DNA from: Protea cynaroides | Lineage: Eukaryota; Streptophyta; Magnoliopsida; Proteales; Proteaceae | DNA length: 64,000 nucleotides | Assembly: GCA_028583415.1 (NCBI GenBank) | Contig: CM053272.1 | Coordinates: forward strand, 73,325,439 to 73,389,438 | Reading direction: 5' to 3' | In this document: positions 56,485 through 64,000 of the stretch, one piece after another | Position numbering within the stretch: the stretch's first letter is position 1 | Layout: every line of letters starts with the position of its first letter | The notes under the pieces: generated by a model | What the model was told of the DNA's origin: nothing | Databases searched by the model: none | Seen by the model: only the letters and a program-made list of their open reading frames with translations | Position numbers and translations under genes: made by a program

Positions 56485-56925
56485 GTCAATAAACGTTAAC
56501 CTTTGGTGGGTCTCAGCACTTTAGCTCTATCTCTAACTCAAGTCTTGTGTATTGGCATCGTCGTATCGCCATTACTTTAGCAGAATTATTGTGTCGTAGA
56601 GTATCAGGGGAGGTGGTCTCGGTCCTTGTAGTCTCTGACTCTACCGGGGGGCCTTAGCTCTATCTCTATGGACATTCTGAGGGATGCTGGGGTGAGGCCT
56701 TGGATACACTGCTTGGCATTAGGATTGGTTAGTTGCGAGCCCAGTTTGCAAGCCCTCGCCAACAGGGGCAAACGTGTTGGTATGGTACTATATAGCAATA
56801 AACGTTAACCTTTGTTATATAATGTTCTTGATTAGGGTGGATGGGGACGACGATAAACGTTAACCTTCGGGTGGACTTCCACACCCTGTGTATAGAGGCG
56901 GGGTCAATAAACGTTAACCGTTGAC
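56485..56925 (+). repeat. Iterated AATAAACGTTAACC motif in LTR
   Basis: Four copies of a ~16 base motif (AATAAACGTTAACCTTTG and near variants) at about 56487, 56796, 56851 and 56904. The inverse (AAAGGTCACGTTTATT-like) occurs three times at 45070-45195 in the solo LTR. It contains a GTTAAC palindrome. Function unknown. Confidence 0.75.
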
Positions 56926-57478
56926 CGCCCAACCTTTCTATTGCGCATTGCAAACTTTAAACCAGACCAAAGATATGAATTGATTGCATGCATATGTATT
57001 GTTGCATTGTTTTGTTTACTCACTGAGCTCAAGTTGGAAAGCTGACCCTCGCGCGCACAATTCTTTTTAGTTTCTGATGTTGCAGGTACTATGATTGAAG
57101 ATTATGTCGACATGCCAACATATGAACATGTGGCGGTTATGAATGAGCAAGCTGTGGAGAACGAACATGGTTCGTTAAGCGAGCGTTTCAGCGGTGGACA
57201 CGCGTATTGTTTAGTTTGCATATTTGGATATTGTAATATGTATTAAATTATGTTTTGATTATTTGGAAATAAATAAAATATTAATTATTTATCATGATTA
57301 GACCTCAGTTCATTATCTGTAAGACTTCCGCTATTTACTTTATTACCTCTGATTAATGTGGAATGTGTTTTGGTTTATCATATGTGGGATAGCCTGTTGT
57401 GAGATCCTGGTTGAACCATTGGTTTATTGACGGTTCATCACACCATTCTGGTTGGTGCAGAATTGGGGTGTGACAACT

Positions 57479-57490
57479 TGGTATCAGAGC
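57479..57490 (+). other. Primer-binding site of element C (initiator Met tRNA)
   Basis: TGGTATCAGAGC, complementary to the 3' end of plant initiator-Met tRNA, three bases after the LTR end. Confidence 0.92.
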
Positions 57491-59900
57491 TCTCGTAGGC
57501 CTTACCCATTAAACCTGAATACTTCCACTGGAGTCCATGAACTGAGTTAGGATAAATTAGAAGCTTTAATACAAACAAACCATAAGCACCTGTGTTGGTT
57601 GAGATAGAAATTAAACAAGACGATAATGTACATATAAAAGGTGGAACCATATATATACACTCACACAGAAAGAGAAGACCAAAAATTAACCTAATAAACA
57701 AACAATATAGGGTATTATCTATAAGTTGGGTAGTTGTCCAAGTATACAAGGATATAGTACAGTAGCAAGAAGGGAGCTTTTGTAAAGCAGAAAATTAAAT
57801 ACCGAGTTGGTACTCACAAGATGTGAAACTCGATGTATGACAAAGGAAGGAGAAAATGGCTAGTAATGCCTAATTCCCCGCAAAGGTAAAGGAAAAGATC
57901 TCGGGCCGAATCCAACAGAGATAGTAGAATAATGGCCATACCTTAAGAATAAGAGTAACTATAAAGAAGCTTAAGCTATACTCCTGGGTAACGTGGAGAC
58001 TCAGAGTGAGATCCATTACAAGCTGATCTATTGCCCACTAAGCAAGAAGAGGATGTTGTAGCTTGACCCCACCACTATCTGGGTCGAGAACGGGTGATGA
58101 AAACTCATCTGAGTTGGTAATCAGATTAGAGCAAATAAGAGGAAATGAACAACTAGGCCACTCCAGCCAACCACCTGGACTACTAAGTACCTTGGTTATG
58201 GTTGTCATAAACTTGATCCAATAAAATACAAGAGCAACAACAGATGAGACCGACTATGCAAGTTGCTATGTAAATCACTACCCAAGTTACCGATGCTACA
58301 TCAACACCTCAGGGTCAAACCAAGTACGGTGCCAACTAGTAGCGACACTGTACCCCAGTACATGTTAGCACACAGTACCTACCATACAGCAAGTCCCAGT
58401 AATGCACACTCCAGTGCAGAAGTTTGGTGCACAACAAACAATGTATCAAGGTGGTTACCCTTATCAGCCATCGATGTATGGGATAGCTGCATCATGACAC
58501 AATGATCCGACCAAGGATTTAATAATAATTTTTGAAGATTAAACCTCAAACATTTTCAGAAAGGATTTAATCTATTGTAGCCATATGATGAGAAAATTTA
58601 TATAGGATGCGGTGCATTATTGATTTACTCTTATGATTATTGAGGATGCACATACCAGATTTTAATTTCTTGGACCTTGACAGGATACCTTCTTGATTTA
58701 ACCTGTCAATTGGAGTTATAGATATTGTTTCTTTAGTATTAGTCCTGATTATACCAAACTGAGCCATTCTCATTATCGACAACATGAACAGAGATATGAA
58801 CTGAATGAATAGTTAAATATTTAATCGGGTTGAGCGTACATCTTTCGATTTATACCTGATTTATTGATGTATGAAATTTTTCTCCAGATTATACCTGATT
58901 TACTGATGTGCGAAATTTTTCTCCAGATTTACTCCTGTAGTGCCTCGACCAAATGGCATTATATATTCGATAGAACCTGTAACCATGAGGTTAAGAGTTG
59001 TAAAACCTCTACTTCCATGCATTTGGACCACCATGCAACTTAACGACCTTTGAATGCCAGTTGGATTAATACAGATTTACCCCGATCTTTAAACTTAAGT
59101 TCACTAGATAAAGCAAGTGTTCGTCATTATACTAAATTTGAAAGAAGGAAAGGAATTATGTTGGATAAACATTCTGATTCTTATATTTCTCGACATCCAT
59201 TGATAAGATGTTTAGTGATAATGGAATTATTGGAAGAAAGATTATTAAATTCAGACTAAATGTCATAGCCAATGAACCTCAGATGAAGTAATAGAGGATT
59301 TGTTTTGAGATTGCTAAATGGATGGATATGAATCATGTCTATAAAAGAGTGCACGAGAAAATGTGGGAACTATTAAGAGTAGCCAGTAAAGAAATAGATA
59401 ACACTCAAGTAGAGTTAAGGATGGCTATATCGGTATGAATTTTGACAAGGTAGAAGATTCCTAAAGGTAAATTTAAGAGTGGATACAAGGATAAAGTCAT
59501 GGCATAAGTAGTACTCGATTTAAAACAATGATAATTGAGTTATGCCCAATGTTGAGTGATTGATTAAGAAAAGACCAAAAGAGTTTAGATGAATTAATGA
59601 ATTTATAGGCATATACCCTAATGCTTATAGATAAACTTGGGATATGAGGTAACAATCATAAGATATTTTTTGAGATATATGAAAGAGAGATCAGGATAGA
59701 ACAGAAGTGATAAAGAAAATATAAGCTAATGAACTTTTCAAGATATGAGATTGTTAGCAATAGTCTTTGAAAATCATAAGAGATGAAGGAACTAGACAAG
59801 CTCTTAAGACCTTATACCAGATTTTGCTAGTTCAAGCCCTTTGGACTAGATGTTGTATGGGATGAGTGTTACGAACAATGTCCAAATCTTATGGATGAAC
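57491..59900 (+). pseudogene. gag region of element C, decayed
   Basis: Leader and gag, no frame longer than about 80 codons. No intact capsid or CCHC motif could be read. Position between primer site and protease, and the match of 59685-59790 with element A, support gag origin. The region is A-rich. Confidence 0.6.
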
Positions 59901-61480
59901 ATAATTTGGATGCAACCTGAGTCGACTTGAGATGGTAAACTTTGACGTCATATTGGAAATAGACTGGTTGTCTCAACACTCTACAAGTAATTTTGTTCAT
60001 AGAAGAGGTTATCATTCAAGAATAAAAATGACATATGATTTAGTATCATTGGGAGTATGTTTCCTAGGAAGTGAAAGCGGATCCGGTCTATGCTAAAGGC
60101 GAAGAGATGCTTTGAAGAGAAATGAGTTGGATATATGGTATCTGTGGTATACGTTACCAAAGAAGCACCATAGATGACAGATATTGATGTGATGCATAAA
60201 TTCCCTGATGTGTTTCCAGGAGACTTACCGGGTTATCACCTGATCGTGCGACCGAGTTCGTCATCGACTTGTTACCAAGGACGATACTCGTGTCAAAGGC
60301 ACCTGTAGAGTAGCTTCTATGGAGTTAAAGGGATTGAGACGCAACTACAACAGTTATTAGACAAGGGTTCTAATTGGCTAAGTATTGCATCATGGGAAGT
60401 GCCAATGCAATTCATGGAGAAGAAGGATGGTAGTGTTGTTTGCGTATAGACTATCGGGAACTAAACAAGCTCACAGTCAAGAATCGATATCTACTACCTT
60501 AGATCGATGACTTGTTTAAACAGTTGCAAGGAGCAAAGGTATTTTCTTCAGTCAAGATATCATCAGCTGAAGAATTTTGGACAGAAATATCTCGAAGATA
60601 GCTTTTAGAATCGGGATCGGACATTATGAGTTCTCGATTATGACGTTTGGATTAACCAACGCCCTTACATCTTTTATGGAGCTGATGAACTGGGTGTTTC
60701 ATGACATGTTGGACACGTCGGTCATAGTTTTCATAGATGATATTTTGGTTTATTCCAAGAATGAAGCAACTCATACAACGAATTTTAGAACAGCTTCACA
60801 ACAGCTGAGAAGTGAAAAAATTATTGCCAATTCCAAGGATTATGAGACCTGATTAAATAAAGTGATCTTATTAGATCACGTAGCGTCATAAAAAGGAATA
60901 AAGTGGCCCCTATTAAGATAGAAGTAAACATATGGTGAGAAACACCTAAAGAATATTGCGAAGATCAGAAGTTTCATGGGTTTAGCTGGTTATTACAAAA
61001 GATTTTTGGAGGACCACTCTAAGATCGCAATTCCTCTTACCAAGCTAACCAGGAAAGGAGATGAGTTTAGTTTGACTGACAAGGGTGAAGAATATTTCTA
61101 GATTCTAAAGTAAGATTGATATCAGCTCCCATCTTGATCGTTTCGACACCAGGGAAACCTTTTACCCTATCCATTGGAGCTTTCGAATTGGATCTAGGAT
61201 GCGGGTTGATGTAAGGTAAATAAGCAATTTCATATGCTTTAAGAAAACTGAAAGAGCATGAGAAGAGTACCCAACTCATGATTGGAGTAAACAGTTGTGA
61301 TTCATGCAATCAAGACTTGGAGACATTATTTAAACGAAGAGAAATTTTAGATTAGATCGGATTACAAGTGTTTTATTTATCTCTTCATTAGAAAGAGTTG
61401 AACATGAGGATAAGAAGATGGCTAAAATTGCTCAAGGATTAAGACTGGGATATCTAATATCATCGAAGGAAGGCTAGTGA
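59900..61480 (+). pseudogene. Protease, RT and RNase H of element C
   Basis: Protease remnant: DVILEIDWLSQHST near 59945-59990. RT: MEKKDGSVV near 60415, then 60577-60852 is open: RIGIGHYEFSIMTFGLTNAL, TSFMELMNWVFHDMLDTSVI, then VFIDDILVYSKNEATH, with catalytic FIDD intact. RNase H connection: SFMGLAGYYKRFLEDHSKIA near 60975-61030. Stops or frame changes occur before and after each block, so no working enzyme. Confidence 0.85.
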
Positions 61481-61499
61481 AGTAACTAAGACCTTAAGC

Positions 61500-63110
61500 A
61501 AAAAGGGAATTATAAAGTCCAAGGAAGGACCCAGTATAAATGCTGCCTTATGTTCCGTAGCAACAGATTCAGATTTGGAAGAAGAGTAACTTATAATAGA
61601 AGCTAGTGATGATCCAATTGAGCGAGAATTTATGGATGAACTTATGGAGCAATGATTCGATTACGTTGGGGCATTTAAGATCATCTCTAAGTTGATGGAT
61701 TAAGTAAAAGTAGTAATTTTGTTAAATCTGTATATAAGAACAATGCAAGAAGATTTAGAGAAAAAAAAAAACCTAAACCTGACTTACTTTGGATGCGGAG
61801 ATGGTACTCAGATACAGAGGCAGATTCTGAATACATGAAGATAAAGACTGGGATACTATGAAGAGGATAATGATAAGAGTCCATTGTACTCAATATTCAG
61901 TACATACTAGAGTACCAATCTGTGTCATGACATGTTGAGATTATTTTGGCAGAAAAGGGAATGGAAGTGGTTGTGGATAGATGCATGTTTCAGTAATTGA
62001 ATTATCAGCAAGTAGAGGCTGAAAGACAAAGACCAACATGTCTACAACAATAACTATCAAAGCCAGTCTGGAAGTGAAATTGCATTACAATGAACTATGT
62101 CACTGATTTGCCACTGACTCCTAGATCGGTTGACGCAGTATGGGTGATTGTTGATTGCCTTATGAAGATAGCTCATTCCATTGCTATACGACCTTGGTAT
62201 GCTTTGGAGCGGCTAACTAAGCTATATATGGATAGTATTGTCAGATTGAATGGTATGCATGAGAGCTTAGTGTCGGCCAAAAGCTCATGCTTTATCTTGA
62301 AGTTTTGGAAGGATCTATAGGAAACAATGGGAATAAAGTTGAAGTTTAGTACCGCATTTTACCTTAAACCGACGGACAGTCTGGGCGGACTATACAGATC
62401 CTAAGAGATATGCCCCGAGCTTGTGAAATTGATTTCAAGGAGCTTGAGTTGAGAAGTCACCGTGAATTGAAGTTTTTATTAAGCTACCATGTAAATGTTA
62501 CCTATGAAGCATGATATGGTAGAAATGTCAAACCCCTCTATTTTGGAATAAAGTCAGGGAATAAAAAAATTGTAATACCTGAGTTAACTGCAGAAACCTG
62601 TCGAGTGGCAGACAAGATCAAAGAAAAGGGGCAGGATAGCTCAAGTTGTCAAAAGAGACACCAAGACCTTGAGTTCGCCATAAGTGACAAAGTGTTCTTG
62701 AAGATATCACTTATGCGTAGTTTGAAACGATTAGACAAGAAGGGAAAGTCATGTTTTATATATGTGTTGGATCTTATAAACTTTGGAGAGAAGTAGAAAA
62801 GTTGCATATCAATTAGCATTACCGCTATCCATGTCTAGTGTGTATGATGTATTTCGTGTGTCTCTATTGAAGAAATACATTGGAGATCCATATCAAAGGA
62901 ATTGACCACGGAATCACTGGATTAGATAGAATGTTTAACTATTGAAGTGGTACCAGCCTAGTTCACTAGTTGGAAGGTACAATGTTTCCAAAGCTGGGAT
63001 AATTATTATATGAAGATAATCTGAGGAAGACAAGACGTGGAGAAGAGTGCATAGGAGGAATAAGATACAATGCGGAAATAGAATTCCCACCTACTGACTC
63101 CGAAGTAAAT
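61500..63110 (+). pseudogene. Integrase of element C
   Basis: 62090-62320 is open: MNYVTDLPLTPRSVDAVWVI, then VDCLMKIAHSIAIRP, carrying the first catalytic Asp. The second Asp motif (usually IVSDRD) reads LVSAKSS, so it is lost. The C-terminal part (62605-62796) has KVFLKISLMRSLKR. No chromodomain was recognised with confidence at 62850-63110. Integrase is dead, so this copy needed an outside enzyme to insert. Confidence 0.85.
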
Positions 63111-63119
63111 TCAAATTTT

Positions 63120-63208
63120 GAGGACAAAATTTATTTTAAGGATGGGGGAGTTGTAAGATCCGTACTTTTAAATTTCGAGGACGAAATTTCTTTTAAGGGT
63201 GGTGGAGT
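63120..63208 (+). other. Duplicated polypurine tract, element C
   Basis: Two tandem versions: GAGGACAAAATTTATTTTAA then GGATGGGGGAGT, followed by a false LTR start TGTAAGATCC (about 63152); then again GAGGACGAAATTTC, AAGGGTGGTGGAGT, followed by the true LTR at 63209. The same arrangement is found in element A. Confidence 0.82.
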
Positions 63209-64000
63209 TGTAAGACCCGCACGCCACGAACCCGGCCTAACCTTATATTTTGTGTCGGGACCCATCTACATATCATGGTCGAGCCAAGTGGACCAAATGT
63301 GTGAAGAAAAATCTAGACCCAATATGAAAATTTACCCAAAAACAGTCAAAATGAGGGTAGGGTCGCAGGTTTTAACAGGCAGGTCCGACCCACACATCGA
63401 CCCTCACCATCGACCCTCAACCATGGGTCGCAGGGTCTATGAGTTCTCCGACCCTCCCATCGACCCTCGGTATTCGAGAAAAACAGCACGAACCGAAAAT
63501 TAGGAAACCTTCCTAATTTCGATTGGAACCATTCCTAAACTCAATGGGACTTATTTTGGGAGGTTTTGCTTTATAAATAGGACGTCCCTAAGCCTCTTTC
63601 AATCCTTTTACAACCCTAATTGGATTGAGAGAAAGATAAGAGAAGGAAGAGGAGAAGAGAAGGAAAACTTGAAGAAAAGGCTAAGGAAGAAGAGGAAATT
63701 CAGAGGAACTCTGAATCTCAGCAAACCTAAGGTATGAATACATTCCCCATGATTTATTTAAGACTTTAGAATGGTTTATGAAGAGGATATGACTTAGAAG
63801 AAACCCAAATCATCCATCCATGGTTTCGTTTCAATGGAAACCATGGAGGAGATCATTAAAACCATGTAGGTGAATAAAGTACAGTTCTAAACCATAGAAC
63901 ATGTATAGAATGGATTGTGGAAGTAAGCCATAGGACCCAACCATGAAAGAGAGAACGAAATCTGATATTTTTGACTCAAACAATGGAGGGTCCCACCTAG
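63209..64000 (+). repeat. 3' LTR of element C, first 792 bp
   Basis: Matches 55113 onward; lacks 75 bp of the first GGGTCG cluster. Includes the TATA box at 63572-63579. Truncated by the window end. Confidence 0.93.

Larger units (their letters stand above)
55113..57475 (+). repeat. 5' LTR of element C
   Basis: 2,363 bp, TGTAAGACCC to GTGTGACA. TATA box at 55551-55558 (TATAAATA). Two clusters of GGGTCG/CGACCC motifs lie on either side of it (55257-55450 and 55965-56095). A 63 bp unit in the first cluster is tandemly doubled here and single in the 3' LTR. ORFs 55156-55482, 55922-56122 and others are LTR noise. Confidence 0.93.
55113..64000 (+). mobile_element. Tekay/Del-like Ty3/gypsy element C, young but non-autonomous
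   Basis: Plus strand: 5' LTR 55113-57475, initiator-Met primer site, decayed gag-pol, duplicated polypurine tract, 3' LTR from 63209, cut by the window end after 792 bp. LTRs differ at about nine positions in ~715 aligned bases plus one 75 bp length difference, nearly all transitions. The internal region has stops every few dozen codons. It is inserted in LTR B. Confidence 0.92.

Overview
This window looks like flowering-plant heterochromatin. It is almost entirely transposable elements and one satellite array; no host gene could be recognised. The plant assignment rests on long (~2.3 kb) LTRs of Tekay/Del-like Ty3-gypsy elements primed by initiator-Met tRNA, Tat-lineage Ty3-gypsy elements with an antisense extra ORF, L1-type LINEs ending in an RNase H domain, and a FAR1/FHY3-type Mutator-like (MULE) transposase. 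All comparisons were made by eye; no database was searched.

Layout, left to right. 1-16706 is a chain of nested minus-strand LTR elements. Tat element 1 (1-1938) sits in a Tekay-type LTR (1939-3016), which sits in the 3' part of Tat element 2 (3017-13165). That element sits just inside another gypsy element (internal end 13166-13298, LTR 13299-15954), which sits in the remnant of an old Tekay LTR (15955-16706). That LTR is in turn inserted in a minus-strand LINE (16707 to ~19400).

19401-41282 is a pyrimidine-rich satellite (monomer ~155 bp) arranged as two copies of a ~2.45 kb higher-order unit. It is interrupted by a 605 bp fold-back element (20023-20627) and a full-length plus-strand LINE (20987-37352). 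A 9,380 bp MULE (22828-32207) sits inside the first ORF of that LINE, with 147 bp terminal inverted repeats and a perfect 9 bp target duplication. It encodes an apparently intact 766-residue FAR1-type transposase and, convergently, a small two-finger GRF zinc-finger gene with one in-frame stop. This is the most biologically interesting system in the window.

41283-64000: the poly-A end of a minus-strand LINE is broken by Tekay element A (from 41746, minus). Element A carries a solo LTR (44510-46781, duplication GCATC), a gag-only LTR element (49745-54626, duplication GCACT) and the start of a further LTR (54731-55112). The last is itself broken by Tekay element C (plus, 55113 to beyond the window), whose LTRs are ~1% different while its pol is dead.

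The most unexpected structural observation is that the LINE/LTR junction at 16706 and the one at 41745 are the two outer edges of what looks like one insertion: same CACTG duplication, the LINE halves join in frame, and the satellite phase continues. They lie in outward order, which implies a large tandem duplication, a circle, or an assembly artefact.
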